NCBI GenBank assembly: GCA_020438355.1
Contig: JAGQUT010000017.1
Location: 1 to 41,837, forward strand
DNA: 41,837 bases
Origin: Solirubrobacterales bacterium
GTDB taxonomy: Bacteria > Actinomycetota > Thermoleophilia > Solirubrobacterales > 70-9
Direction: 5' to 3'
Shown: in pieces, positions 8,848 through 17,409 of the stretch
Numbering within the stretch: position 1 is the first letter of the stretch
How the letters are laid out: each line of letters starts with the position of its first letter
Notes under the pieces: generated by a model
Told to the model about the DNA's origin: nothing
The model's input: only the letters and a program-made list of their open reading frames with translations
The model's database searches: none
Program-made: the position numbers and the translations under genes

Positions 8848-9969
8848 ATGAAGGTCGGCGTCATCAAGGAGATCAAGCAGGACGAGTACCGGGTGGCAAT
8901 AACGCCAGCCGGCGTTCGGGAGTTCGTCGAACACGGCCACGAAGTTCTGATCGAGGACGGAGCCGGCGAGGGCTCGGCCATTTCCAACACCTCCTACGAG
9001 GCACAGGGTGCGCGCATCCTTCCCGACGCAGCGTCGGTCTTCGATGCCGCAGAGATGATTCTCCACGTGAAGGAGCTGCAGGCTTCCGAGATCGAGATGC
9101 TGAAGCCCGACCATCTGCTCTTCACTTACCTCCACCTGGCTCCGGATCCCGAGCAGACTGCCGGCCTCATGAAGTCAGGGGCCACATGCGTCGCCTACGA
9201 AACCGTCGAGGACGCTGAGGGGCGCCTGCCCCTGCTCGCCCCGATGAGCGAGATCGCCGGACGGATCGCGACCCAGGCAGGCGCCTTCATGCTCGAAAAG
9301 CCGCTCGGTGGCCGCGGGGTTCTGCTCGGTGGAGTCCCCGGGGTCGCAGCAGCGAACGTGGTCGTGATCGGTGGCGGCGTTGTCGGCACCAACGCGGCCT
9401 TCATCGCAATGGGGATGGCCGCTGATGTCTTCATTCTCGATCGTTCACTCGACCGTCTGCGGGAGCTCGACCTGCATTACGCCCGCGAGGCCTCGACCGT
9501 CTACTCCACGACCCTGGCAGTTGAGGAACTTCTGCCCAAGGCCGACCTGGTCATCGGGGCGGTTCTGGTCCACGGCGCCCGGGCGCCGTGGGTGGTGAAC
9601 CGCGAACAGCTCAAGCTGATGAAGCCCGGCGCCGTACTGGTTGACGTAGCGATCGACCAGGGTGGCTGCTTTGAGACCTCACGCCCGACGACCCACCGGG
9701 ACCCGACGTACGAGGTTGATGGAATCACCCATTACTGCGTCGCGAACATGCCCGGCGCGGTGCCGATCACCTCGACAAGTGCTTTGACCAACGCGACACT
9801 TCCTTACGCGCTCACTCTCGCCGACCACGGCATTGAGGCTGCGGTCTCCCGGGACCCGGGTCTGCGCCCCGGCGTGAACGTGGCGGCTGGAAAAGTGACC
9901 CACGAAGGCGTTGCCGAGGGCACCGGCCAGCAGTATGTGCCCGTAGAGAAAGCGCTCAACTGGGTCTGA
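8848..9969 (+). CDS. ald: Alanine dehydrogenase
   Basis: This 373-residue enzyme matches the family's usual length. K75 (in HVKELQ) and H96 (in FTYLHLAPD) fall exactly where the catalytic lysine and histidine of characterised alanine dehydrogenases lie. The NAD-binding Rossmann motif [13 protein letters not shown] is near residue 171. It interconverts L-alanine with pyruvate, ammonium and NADH in the cytoplasm. A GAGGA-type Shine-Dalgarno precedes the ATG at 8848, 52 bases after the aminotransferase stop; a small CCGGC-CTGT-GCCGG hairpin lies between them. In this operon it most likely regenerates the pyruvate used by the aminotransferase and releases the amine nitrogen as ammonium. Confidence 0.96.
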   Translation: MKVGVIKEIKQDEYRVAITPAGVREFVEHGHEVLIEDGAGEGSAISNTSYEAQGARILPDAASVFDAAEMILHVKELQASEIEMLKPDHLLFTYLHLAPDPEQTAGLMKSGATCVAYETVEDAEGRLPLLAPMSEIAGRIATQAGAFMLEKPLGGRGVLLGGVPGVAAANVVVIGGGVVGTNAAFIAMGMAADVFILDRSLDRLRELDLHYAREASTVYSTTLAVEELLPKADLVIGAVLVHGARAPWVVNREQLKLMKPGAVLVDVAIDQGGCFETSRPTTHRDPTYEVDGITHYCVANMPGAVPITSTSALTNATLPYALTLADHGIEAAVSRDPGLRPGVNVAAGKVTHEGVAEGTGQQYVPVEKALNWV

Positions 9970-10025
9970 GGCCCGTCCAGCAGAGAACCAGACGCCGGTC
10001 AACCGGCAGCAGCAGGAGGAGAGAG

Positions 10026-11474
10026 ATGGCGATCAGCGAGAAGCTGAAACTGCAGAACATGATCAATGGCGAGTTCGTCGACCCCGTTGACGGCGGCTCG
10101 GAGGAGGTGATCAACCCCTCCACCGGAGAGGTGATCGCCGATTCACCCCTTTCCGGGGTCGAGGATGTGAACCGGGCGGTCGCTGCGGCCAAGGCCGCCT
10201 TCGAGAACGGCTGGGCAAACACGACACCCCGCGAGCGCTCGGACCGGTTGCTGGCCCTCGCGGACGCAATCATCGAGAACGGCGACGAGCTGACCGACCT
10301 CGAATCCGCCGACGCGGGCAAGCCGCGCCAGGCCTTCATCGACGAAGAGCTCGACACCACTGCCGATCACATCCGCTACTTCGCGACCGCCGCCCGCAAC
10401 CTAGAGGGCAAGGCCGCGATGGAATACCTCGAGGGCCATACCTCCTTCATCCGGCGCGAGCCGGTCGGTCCGGTCGCCCAGATCACCCCCTGGAACTACC
10501 CGCTGATGATGGCCGCATGGAAACTCGGCCCGGCACTCGCGACCGGCAACACGCTGGTACTGAAACCGGCAGAGTCAACCCCTGTCACCACGCTTCACAC
10601 CCTGGCCCGGATCTGCGCCGAGATCTTCCCGCCCGGAGTGACCAACTTCATCGGCGGTCACGGCGATCCGGCCGGCTCGACACTGGTCACCCATCCGGAC
10701 ATCAAGATGGTTTCACTCACCGGCTCGATCGGTACCGGCAAGTGGATCGCCAAAGCCGCTGCCGACTCTCTGAAGCGGGTCCATCTCGAACTCGGTGGCA
10801 AGGCGCCAGTGATCATCTTCGACGATGCCGACCTTGAAGCCGTTTACGAGACGATCGCCGGCACCGCTCTGTTCAACGCCGGGCAGGACTGCACCGCCGC
10901 CACCCGGATCCTCGCCGGTCCCAAGGTCTATGACGATGTCGTCAACGGACTGGCGAATGAAGCGAAGGGTTATGTGATGGGGGACCTCGACTCGGCTGAC
11001 ACCACTCTCGGTCCGGTCAACTCCGCCAGGCAGCTCGAACATGTGACCGGCTTCTTTGACCGGGCACCCTCACACGCCGAGATCGTGACCGGTGGCCGTC
11101 AGGCCGACCTGCCCGGGTTCTTTGTCGAACCAACCGTGGTGGCCGACCTGCGGCAGGACGACGAGATGGTCCAGAACGAGATCTTCGGTCCAGCCATGAC
11201 CGTTCAGCGGTTCACCGACGAGGAAGAGGCGATCAAGTGGGCCAACGGCACCAAGTACGGTCTTGCCTCATCGGTCTGGACCCGTGACGTAGGTCGCGCG
11301 ATGCGTGTCACCAACGCCCTTCGCTTCGGAGCGGTCTGGGTAAACGATCACATCCTGATGGCGGTCGAGATGCCTCACGGGGGATACAACGAGTCCGGCT
11401 ACGGCAAGGACATGAGCATGTACTCCCTCGAGGACTACACCCAGATCAAGCATGTGATGATCAACAATGAATGA
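10026..11474 (+). CDS. Gamma-aminobutyraldehyde dehydrogenase-like aldehyde dehydrogenase
   Basis: This complete 482-residue aldehyde dehydrogenase has N157 in TPWNYPL, E255 in HLELGGKAP and the catalytic C289 in [12 protein letters not shown]. The GQDCTA context resembles E. coli PatD, which oxidises 4-aminobutanal to GABA. The start at 10026 has an AGGAGGAGAG Shine-Dalgarno. It is the third gene of the aminotransferase-ald operon, 56 bases after ald, matching the order of steps in putrescine catabolism. The downstream gap holds a dispersed repeat and a hairpin that likely ends the operon. Substrate assignment rests on similarity plus context; a betaine-aldehyde dehydrogenase activity is the main alternative. 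Confidence 0.88.
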   Translation: MAISEKLKLQNMINGEFVDPVDGGSEEVINPSTGEVIADSPLSGVEDVNRAVAAAKAAFENGWANTTPRERSDRLLALADAIIENGDELTDLESADAGKPRQAFIDEELDTTADHIRYFATAARNLEGKAAMEYLEGHTSFIRREPVGPVAQITPWNYPLMMAAWKLGPALATGNTLVLKPAESTPVTTLHTLARICAEIFPPGVTNFIGGHGDPAGSTLVTHPDIKMVSLTGSIGTGKWIAKAAADSLKRVHLELGGKAPVIIFDDADLEAVYETIAGTALFNAGQDCTAATRILAGPKVYDDVVNGLANEAKGYVMGDLDSADTTLGPVNSARQLEHVTGFFDRAPSHAEIVTGGRQADLPGFFVEPTVVADLRQDDEMVQNEIFGPAMTVQRFTDEEEAIKWANGTKYGLASSVWTRDVGRAMRVTNALRFGAVWVNDHILMAVEMPHGGYNESGYGKDMSMYSLEDYTQIKHVMINNE

Positions 11475-11476
11475 GT

Positions 11477-11502
11477 AGTCGGCGAGCTTCGCCCCGCCTC
11501 CC
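11477..11502. repeat. Dispersed intergenic palindromic repeat copy 2
   Basis: The 26 bases here are identical to 41487-41512, and the inner 16 match 1294-1309. The core GGCGA-GCT-TCGCC is a short palindrome followed by CCCGCCTCCC. It begins two bases after the stop of the aminobutyraldehyde dehydrogenase gene. Confidence 0.65.
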
Positions 11503-11512
11503 TTCTGAACCC

Positions 11513-11547
11513 GCCCGCCCACTGAGCAAGAGAACGGTTGGGCGGGC
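11513..11547. terminator. Hairpin between convergent genes
   Basis: GCCCGCCCA (11513-11521) pairs perfectly with TGGGCGGGC (11539-11547) around a 17-base loop. It lies between the convergent aldehyde dehydrogenase and propeller-protein genes, where a two-way transcription stop is expected. There is no clear T-run, so efficiency is uncertain. Confidence 0.5.
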
Positions 11548-11576
11548 TCTGTCCGGAGATTCGGAGGCTGGTTCTC

Positions 11577-13097
11577 CTACTCGCTGTCCCGGAGGGCAGC
11601 GATGCCACCGATTACTCCCAAGTATGCGGTGCCGTCCGGGCCGAGACCGAGACCTGCGTAGTTGTTGTTGAAGAGGAATCCCGAACCCGCGTACTTGTTC
11701 CAGGCCGTCTTTCCGTTGCGGAAATCGATCGCGGTCCAGTAGTAGCCCTGCGATCCGCTCGGATCCGGAGGACGGGTGTACGCGTAGATGAGGCCCGTCT
11801 TCGATGACATCTTCGGAACGACGGAGGCTCCCCGCTCGGTCCAGTTGGTCCAGATCTTCCTGCAGCCCTTGCCGTCCTTGCGGATGTCCACCCTCGCGAA
11901 GCCGGCCTCGGTCACAACCGAACCGGCGCCCGGGGCGAAAATGTCGGTGTAGCCGTAGTTGTTCTCGACGATCAGGGAACGACCCGTCGTGATCAACGAA
12001 TTCTCGGTCGCGCTCTTGTTCTTCTTGAACACCGGGACCTCGCAGACCTTGCGCTTCTTGCCACGCAACTTGTCGGCGGTCCGGTAGACGACCACGTTCT
12101 CGGGGTTGGCGTTGTCGACGATCGCGACGTAACCGCCGGTCAGGATGTCGGGAGTGGTGCCGGTACCGGCATCGGCCTGGCCGGGCTTCTGGACTCCGTC
12201 GTTTCGGTATTTGACCTTCCACTGGACACGGGGCTTGCCGTTCTTCTGTTTCGTCAGTTTGTAGAGCCGCTTGCTGGTGGCCACATAGACGGCGTTCCGA
12301 TCGACCGTGAAGGAGTTCTGGATTTCCTCGCCGAGCCGCAGGAACCTGATCTGTTCGGTCTTCGGATCGATTGTGCCGACCTCGCCGGTCTGCTTGACCA
12401 CGAACCAGAGCAGGCCCTGGAAGTCGGGTAGCGCCGAATTCATCCGTTCGGTCGCCGGGTCAACCACCGAAGTGACGTCGATGTCATCAACCAGTTGGAA
12501 CTCGGACCCGTCCGGGGTCTGACCAAGGATCAGGATGTGGTTGGTCCTGGTCGGGATGACCAGCTGATTCCTGTTGTTCAGATAGAAGTAGCCGCCAGCA
12601 GAGAAGTTCTGGTAGGCCGGAGTGTTGCCTACTGGAGCCGCGTTGGGCAGGTCGTAGGTGTCGATCACCTCGAGGGTGTACGGATCGACGATTCGGGCCT
12701 GGGGAGGGGCAATCGTGGAAACGCAGACCGTGACTATGCGGCCACGGGAATCGAAGGCGATGGTGGAGCAGACTCCGTTCGCAGCCGATCCGGAACTTGC
12801 GACCAGGTTCCTTCCGACAGGTCCGGGCCAGCTATAGGTGCCGGTCATCCACGTGTCGTTGTGAATGTTGCTCTTCTGGTTTTTCGCCATGAAGGGGTTC
12901 TGCGGTGCCCTGGTCGCGCCCTTGATCGGGGTCGGCTTGAAGGCCATTCCGGAGAAGTTCGGGAGCGAAGGCGCGGGAGCGGCCGAACTGATCGGGGCCG
13001 AAGATGCGGCCGGGGCGAAGGTCAGTCCGATCACGGCTGCGAATGCCACCACGACGGAAACGGACCGCGCAATAAGGTGAAGCTCACGAAAGGTCAA
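11577..13097 (-). CDS. Secreted protein, probable beta-propeller, function unknown
   Basis: This 506-residue protein has an N-terminal signal peptide (Arg in the n-region, hydrophobic core about 15-30, Ala-Ser-Ala-rich cleavage area near 35), so it should be exported. The rest consists of repeated short strands with PYTLEVIDTYDLP, NRNQLVIPTRTNHILILG and GPDGTAYLGVIGGIAALRD. These resemble blades of PQQ-like or NHL-type propellers; I see no catalytic motif. Two cysteines near the C-terminal half may pair. Its ATG overlaps the protease stop by 4 bases, so the two are co-translated and probably work outside the cell together. Whether it is a substrate, partner or inhibitor of the protease is unknown. 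Confidence 0.75.
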   Translation of the reverse strand: MTFRELHLIARSVSVVVAFAAVIGLTFAPAASSAPISSAAPAPSLPNFSGMAFKPTPIKGATRAPQNPFMAKNQKSNIHNDTWMTGTYSWPGPVGRNLVASSGSAANGVCSTIAFDSRGRIVTVCVSTIAPPQARIVDPYTLEVIDTYDLPNAAPVGNTPAYQNFSAGGYFYLNNRNQLVIPTRTNHILILGQTPDGSEFQLVDDIDVTSVVDPATERMNSALPDFQGLLWFVVKQTGEVGTIDPKTEQIRFLRLGEEIQNSFTVDRNAVYVATSKRLYKLTKQKNGKPRVQWKVKYRNDGVQKPGQADAGTGTTPDILTGGYVAIVDNANPENVVVYRTADKLRGKKRKVCEVPVFKKNKSATENSLITTGRSLIVENNYGYTDIFAPGAGSVVTEAGFARVDIRKDGKGCRKIWTNWTERGASVVPKMSSKTGLIYAYTRPPDPSGSQGYYWTAIDFRNGKTAWNKYAGSGFLFNNNYAGLGLGPDGTAYLGVIGGIAALRDSE

Positions 13098-14218
13098 AAG
13101 CAGATCCTCTCCGAATTGTCCCGGCTGTCACTCAGCCGGTTCTTGGCGTTCTTCAGGCTCCGCTTCGCCGCCTCGATGCGGTCGCGATTTCCCGTCCTCC
13201 TGGCGGCCTCCAATGCCCGCTCACTCGACTCTACCCTCTGTTCGGCGATTTTTCTCGCTTTGATCGAAGCGGCGCAGCCATAGGGACGGGCTTGGGAGCC
13301 GATCACATTGATGCCCGAGTAGGCGTCGGGAAAGTCGTCGAGTGACTCGATCAGCTCGACTTCGCTCTGAATGTCCTCCGCAAGTTCCGGTTCCGCAACC
13401 CTCGAGTAGATGCCAGGGAAATAGTGCAGCGCGCAGCCCTTGCCCGTACTCACGATCCCGATCAGTCTTCTCGCCCCCTTGTCGCCGGTGACGCTGAGCG
13501 GGCCGCCGCTGTCCCCCTGGCAGGCGTCCCGGCCTCCGGCTATATAGCCCGCACAGAGCTGTGTCGTGCCGTCGAAGGCGGCGCCGTAACGGCTGCAGCC
13601 GGAATCGGCGAGAACGTTGACGGTCACCCGCTGCAGAACGGTCGAGCTCGGTCCACCGTCGTACAGATCACCGAACCCCGTGACGGTTGCCTTACGACCG
13701 GGTTCCCAAAGAGGCAACTCGTCGGGCCCGGCGATCTTCAGCGTGGGGGCCGAAGCAGGACTATCCAACGAAACGAACCCCCAGTCGTAAACGGTCCGGA
13801 TTGCGTCATAGCGCGGGTCGACGCGGGCCGAATGCCAGTCCAGCTCGACGCCCCCGGCATTCACCCGAGTGCGCCCGGTGTAGGCACGAAAAACCAGGCC
13901 CGGCCTGTCCTCGTAGTAGTTGCCGTAATCGTCGACAAGACAGTGGGCGGCAGTCAGAATGATCATCGGATGGATCAGGGAGCCACCGCAGAACTCCTTG
14001 TTGTTGGCGGTGATCAGAACCTGCCACGGGAAGTTCGATGCGGTAGTACTCGTCCCGCCGACGATCGACGAGCTCGCATCGACCCGGGTCTTCGCAGAGC
14101 TATGGCTGACAAATTCCGATGGTGTATTTGCTGCCAGAAACAGCGCTGCCAGGAGCAGCGCGAGGGCCGTAGCCGCAATCAGCAGCGGCTTGAAAGCTGG
14201 GGTTTTTCGCGTTCCCAC
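13094..14218 (-). CDS. Secreted trypsin-like serine protease (S1 family) with helical C-terminal tail
   Basis: This 374-residue protein has a signal peptide or anchor at residues 11-30 and a chymotrypsin-fold domain starting at IVGG (52-55). The triad is H92 (TAAHC), D145 (YDWGFVSL) and S237 (GDSGGP). D231, six residues before the serine, predicts cleavage after Arg or Lys. Paired cysteines match the fold. Zymogen-style activation would need a cut before I52, but the preceding residue is Ser, so self-activation by a trypsin-like cut is not obvious. After residue 310 comes a charged helical segment (about 317-370) bounded by Cys315 and Cys373, absent from plain trypsins. It overlaps the propeller gene by 4 bases. 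Confidence 0.92.
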   Translation of the reverse strand: MGTRKTPAFKPLLIAATALALLLAALFLAANTPSEFVSHSSAKTRVDASSSIVGGTSTTASNFPWQVLITANNKEFCGGSLIHPMIILTAAHCLVDDYGNYYEDRPGLVFRAYTGRTRVNAGGVELDWHSARVDPRYDAIRTVYDWGFVSLDSPASAPTLKIAGPDELPLWEPGRKATVTGFGDLYDGGPSSTVLQRVTVNVLADSGCSRYGAAFDGTTQLCAGYIAGGRDACQGDSGGPLSVTGDKGARRLIGIVSTGKGCALHYFPGIYSRVAEPELAEDIQSEVELIESLDDFPDAYSGINVIGSQARPYGCAASIKARKIAEQRVESSERALEAARRTGNRDRIEAAKRSLKNAKNRLSDSRDNSERICF

Positions 14219-14235
14219 CTCGTTTCACAACCCGG

Positions 14236-15408
14236 CTAGAGGCCAAATGTCTTGCCGATGATCTCCTTCATGATCTCGTCGGTTCCTCCTCCGATCGGGC
14301 CGAGACGCGCGTCCCGAAGTGCCCGCTCAATCCCATACTCCCTCATATAGCCGTATCCGCCATGAATTTGGAGAGCTTCGTCAGCGATCTCGCAAAGCGC
14401 CCGCTGGGTCATCAGCTTCGACATCGAAACCTCGCGGATCACATTCTCGCCTTCGTTGAAGCGGCGCAGAGTGTCGTAGGTGAGCGTCCTGGCCGCGGCA
14501 GCGGTGGTCGCCATCTCGGCGATCTTGTGCCGGATCGCCTGGAAAGAACCGATCGAACGGCCGAAGGCCTGCCGCTCCCCCGCATAGGCGATCGAGGACT
14601 CGATCAGGGCATCCATTGCGCCCACCGCACCGATTGCCATCAGCAGACGCTCCCAGGCGAAGTTGGACATGATCAGCTGGAAACCTTCGTTTTCCCTGCC
14701 CAAAAGGTGCTCCTCCGGCACCTCGACGTCGTTGAAGGCGATCTCGCCCGTGTCGGAGGAATGCCAGCCGAGCTTCTCCAGCTTTGAGGTGACCTCGTAG
14801 CCCGGCGAGTCTGTGTCAATTACCAGGAAAGAGATGCCGCCATGGCCCCCCTCCTCGGTTGTCTTTACAGCACACACGAGGAAGTCCGCCCGGACACCAT
14901 TGGTGATGAAGGTTTTCGAGCCGTTCACGACATAACCGCCATCGACCTTGCGGGCCATGGTGCGAAGCGAGGCAACATCAGAGCCTGCCCCCGGTTCGGT
15001 AATCCCGAGGGCGCCGATCTTCTCACCCTTGATCCCCGGTACCAGCCACTTCTGGCGTTGCCACTCGTTCCCGAACTTGAAGACCGGCGGCATCGCGATC
15101 GAGGCATGCGCGTTCAGGCCGGCAGCGACTCCGCCCGAGGCACCGCGCCGGGAGAGTTCCTCGACCCAGATCGCGTCGTGAAGGTAGCTCCCGCCCTGGC
15201 CGCCGTACTCCTCCGGGAACTTCAGCCCGAGGAAACCGAGTTCACCGCAGCGGTCGTAGAGCTCGCGGGGGAAGAGCCTCTCTTCCTCCCACTCTTCGAT
15301 GTGAGGCGCAATTTCGTTTTCGACGAAGCGCCGGACCGACTCCCTCAGGTCCTCGTGCTCCTGGGTGAAGGGGGGAGGGATGGCGGGGGTGCCGTTCTGG
15401 TCAGGCAT
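14236..15408 (-). CDS. Acyl-CoA dehydrogenase
   Basis: This 390-residue FAD enzyme introduces a double bond at C2-C3 of an acyl-CoA. The family signatures [16 protein letters not shown] (near 132) and [18 protein letters not shown] (near 342) are present. The C-terminal motif usually read YEGT is GGGT here, so the medium-chain catalytic glutamate is missing. Instead a glutamate at about 253 (WERLL) sits where long-chain and isovaleryl-CoA dehydrogenases carry theirs. A branched or long-chain substrate is therefore more likely than a medium-chain one. The start overlaps the aldo/keto reductase stop by 8 bases, and the protease gene follows 17 bases after its stop. Confidence 0.92.
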   Translation of the reverse strand: MPDQNGTPAIPPPFTQEHEDLRESVRRFVENEIAPHIEEWEEERLFPRELYDRCGELGFLGLKFPEEYGGQGGSYLHDAIWVEELSRRGASGGVAAGLNAHASIAMPPVFKFGNEWQRQKWLVPGIKGEKIGALGITEPGAGSDVASLRTMARKVDGGYVVNGSKTFITNGVRADFLVCAVKTTEEGGHGGISFLVIDTDSPGYEVTSKLEKLGWHSSDTGEIAFNDVEVPEEHLLGRENEGFQLIMSNFAWERLLMAIGAVGAMDALIESSIAYAGERQAFGRSIGSFQAIRHKIAEMATTAAAARTLTYDTLRRFNEGENVIREVSMSKLMTQRALCEIADEALQIHGGYGYMREYGIERALRDARLGPIGGGTDEIMKEIIGKTFGL

Positions 15409-16375
15409 CGATGCTTCCCATCAGGGTCGGGGCGTAACGGTCGCCCTGCGGCCTCGGTAGCGCGTCGAGCGCAGCCAGGTCGGACTCACTGAGTGACACC
15501 GCTGCCGCCGCTGCGTTCTCCTCCAGCCTGGAAATCTTCTTGGTTCCGGGGATGGGGACGACGTCGCTTCCCTGGGCCAGGACCCAGGCAATCGCCATCT
15601 GGGCCGGCGTTACGTCATGGGTCGACGCGAGTTCTTCGATCGCCTCCACGATCGTGAGATTCCGGCGGAAGTTCTCCTTGCTCATCCGGGGGTCATGGCT
15701 CCTGAAGTCGGCCGAGTCGAAGTCGGCCTCCGAGCGGAACCTGCCCGTAAGGAAACCCCGGCCGAGCGGGGAGTAGGGCACAAGGCCGATTCCCAGCTCC
15801 CGCAGGACCGGCAGAACCTGTTCCTCGAGGCCTCTTTCGAACAGCGAGTACTCGGACTGGAGGGCCGATATCGGGTGGACTTCATTTGCCTTCCTGATCG
15901 TCTCCACCGATGCTTCCGAAAGTCCGAGGTAGCGGACCTTTCCGGCCTCGACCAGTTCCGACATGGCCCCGACCGTTTCCTCGATCGGCACGGTCCGGTC
16001 AACCCGGTGCTGGTAGTAGAGGTCGACGTGATCGAGCCCGAGGCGGGTCAGAGATTCGTCGATCGAGCTTCGAACGTAGTCCGGGTGACCACTGATCGAC
16101 CGTTCGTTGCCTTCCCCGCGAACGATCCCGAACTTGGTCGCGACGACCGCCTGATCCCGCCGGTCGGCGACTGCCCGGCCGACCAGCCGCTCGTTGTCTC
16201 CCCGGCCGTACATGTCGGCCGTGTCGAGAAGGTTGACTCCGATTTCCAGGGCCCGGTGAATGGTCGCGATCGATTCCGCCTCGTCGCTTTCGCCATAGAA
16301 ATCAGACATGCCCATGCAGCCGAGCCCGATGGCGGAAACCTCGAGCCCTTCACTGCCCAGCTTGCGATTCTCCAT
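15401..16375 (-). CDS. Aldo/keto reductase
   Basis: This 324-residue TIM-barrel oxidoreductase has the tetrad residues in view: Asp and Tyr in DTADMYGRG near residues 51-56, Lys in VVATKFG near 80 and His in LYYQHRVD near 123. The C-terminal VVPIPGTKK contact for NADPH is near 275. Members reduce aldehydes or ketones; the sequence is closest in feel to the AKR11/13 (YajO/PLP-reductase-like) groups. It is first in a unit with the acyl-CoA dehydrogenase (8-base overlap). A strong hairpin at 16443-16469 separates it from the upstream hydrolase gene. The physiological substrate is unknown. Confidence 0.92.
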   Translation of the reverse strand: MENRKLGSEGLEVSAIGLGCMGMSDFYGESDEAESIATIHRALEIGVNLLDTADMYGRGDNERLVGRAVADRRDQAVVATKFGIVRGEGNERSISGHPDYVRSSIDESLTRLGLDHVDLYYQHRVDRTVPIEETVGAMSELVEAGKVRYLGLSEASVETIRKANEVHPISALQSEYSLFERGLEEQVLPVLRELGIGLVPYSPLGRGFLTGRFRSEADFDSADFRSHDPRMSKENFRRNLTIVEAIEELASTHDVTPAQMAIAWVLAQGSDVVPIPGTKKISRLEENAAAAAVSLSESDLAALDALPRPQGDRYAPTLMGSIDA

Positions 16376-16442
16376 CGACCGATCATAGAACCGGGCATCG
16401 ATCCGGCGAACCCAGCTTCGCCCGCTTGATGGTCCTTAACGG

Positions 16443-16469
16443 ACGAAACGCCCCGGCGGGGCGCTTCGT
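16443..16469 (-). terminator. Hairpin downstream of the NlpC/P60 gene
   Basis: Two 12-base arms (16443-16454 and 16458-16469) pair with a single mismatch around a 3-base loop. It lies 30 bases after the hydrolase stop at 16499 and before the reductase start. It is a very stable stem; only TTTCG follows on the minus strand, so it is a terminator with a weak tract or an mRNA-stabilising end. Confidence 0.6.
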
Positions 16470-16498
16470 GACTGAACCTGCTGTGTCGGCTGTCGGTC

Positions 16499-17020
16499 CT
16501 AGAAGCCCGCGGGGTGCCTGGCGGTGAAGCCCCGGGATGACCGGATCGTGGTGCTCCAGCGATTGCCTCCGGTGGAGCTCATATTGGAGGTGTCGAAGGA
16601 GAGACCGGCGATGACCATGTACATGTGGCCGCCGTTGGCGTAGGTGGTGATCCACCTGCCGACTCCGGGCTTCTGCCAGTTGACGAAGCTTCCGGAAGGC
16701 ATCGGGTAACGGAGCAGGCCGGCGGCGCGGAGCGCGTAGCTGACCGAGCCGGAGCAGTCGTAACCGCGATCGAGCCGGCGGCTTAGGCTGTGACCGCCGC
16801 CGTACACGTAGCGCATGTTGCGGATCCGGTTGGCGGCCGCGATCGCCTTCTTGACGGCCAGCGGAGCGGTTGACGGGGCGTAGGCGACGCCGCGGATGAG
16901 GCGGGCCTTCTTGACCGGCTTGCAGTCCGACGGGGCGATGGTGAGTCCACCACTCGAAGCGTCCTTGCAGCTGGCGGCCTGGGCCGCCGGGGCCAGAGAC
17001 GAAAGGGCGATGAAGGCCAT
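16499..17020 (-). CDS. NlpC/P60-type cell-wall hydrolase, secreted
   Basis: The form listed begins at the first canonical start codon (ATG, 17020) and has 173 residues. It shows YVYGGGHS then GYDCSGSVSYALRAAGLL with the catalytic Cys89, and a His132 in GGHMYMV: the Cys and His of the NlpC/P60 peptidoglycan endopeptidase fold. The ATG gives a signal peptide without its basic n-region (MAFIALSSLAPAAQA). The open frame continues upstream to an ATC at 17101 that follows AAGGAG by 7 bases and would add a proper n-region (SRTTK) and a longer hydrophobic core, so the real start is probably upstream. A c-di-AMP-class riboswitch lies directly upstream, as known for actinobacterial wall hydrolases. Confidence 0.85.
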   Translation of the reverse strand: MAFIALSSLAPAAQAASCKDASSGGLTIAPSDCKPVKKARLIRGVAYAPSTAPLAVKKAIAAANRIRNMRYVYGGGHSLSRRLDRGYDCSGSVSYALRAAGLLRYPMPSGSFVNWQKPGVGRWITTYANGGHMYMVIAGLSFDTSNMSSTGGNRWSTTIRSSRGFTARHPAGF

Positions 17021-17118
17021 GGCTGCGAGAGCTATGGCAAAGGCAAGTGCCCGGAAAGCATTGGAACTGCTGAAAGGCTTGGTTGTGCGCGACAGGTTGA
17101 TACCGAATCTCCTTGGTC

Positions 17119-17241
17119 GGCCTACGGGGTTAGCTGTCGGGCTGGCGCTTTAGGAGCCGCGCCCCCACCTGATTCAGTGGGTTCGCCCCAGAAACTCGGT
17201 TCCCCCGTTCCCGGTCACAGAGTGAGCGGGATTCGGCGTCT
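17119..17241 (-). promoter_or_regulatory. c-di-AMP riboswitch (ydaO/yuaA class)
   Basis: Read on the minus strand, the conserved blocks appear in order: GCCGAATCC (GAATCC at 17229-17234), GGGAACGGGGGAACC (17198-17212), GGGGCGAA, and CCCGACAGCTAACCCCG (17125-17141) followed by AGGC closing P1. These are the hallmark segments of the ydaO aptamer, which binds cyclic di-AMP and usually turns expression off. The Shine-Dalgarno of the NlpC/P60 gene (AAGGAG, 17114-17109) begins four bases after the aptamer. No terminator stem is evident, so control of ribosome access is likely. Identification is from memory of the consensus, not a covariance search. Confidence 0.9.
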
Positions 17242-17260
17242 CGGTTTTTGAACTTGCGGG

Positions 17261-17266
17261 ATAATA
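17261..17266 (-). promoter_or_regulatory. -10 element for the riboswitch transcript
   Basis: TATTAT on the minus strand lies 20 bases upstream of the aptamer and would place the transcript start near 17254, just before the riboswitch. No convincing -35 hexamer is visible at 16-18 bases. Confidence 0.4.
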
Positions 17267-17346
17267 GACGATCTGCATGTCATTCGCTAACAAACCCCCG
17301 CTCTCCTTCGTTTGTCCCTGCAATTTCCGGAAACATGATGTCCTCC

Positions 17347-17360
17347 GAATTCGGCACGAG
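17347..17360. other. 14-base match to an EcoRI cDNA-cloning adapter sequence
   Basis: GAATTCGGCACGAG is identical to the adapter junction commonly seen at the 5' end of lambda-ZAP cDNA clones. It lies in the intergenic region between the riboswitch promoter and the SDR gene. It may be a coincidence or a trace of contamination or chimerism. Confidence 0.3.
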
Positions 17361-17409
17361 ATGCGAAGTCTGGCCGGGTCTGGAGCGTTTCCGGTGCTAG
17401 GTTTGACTG

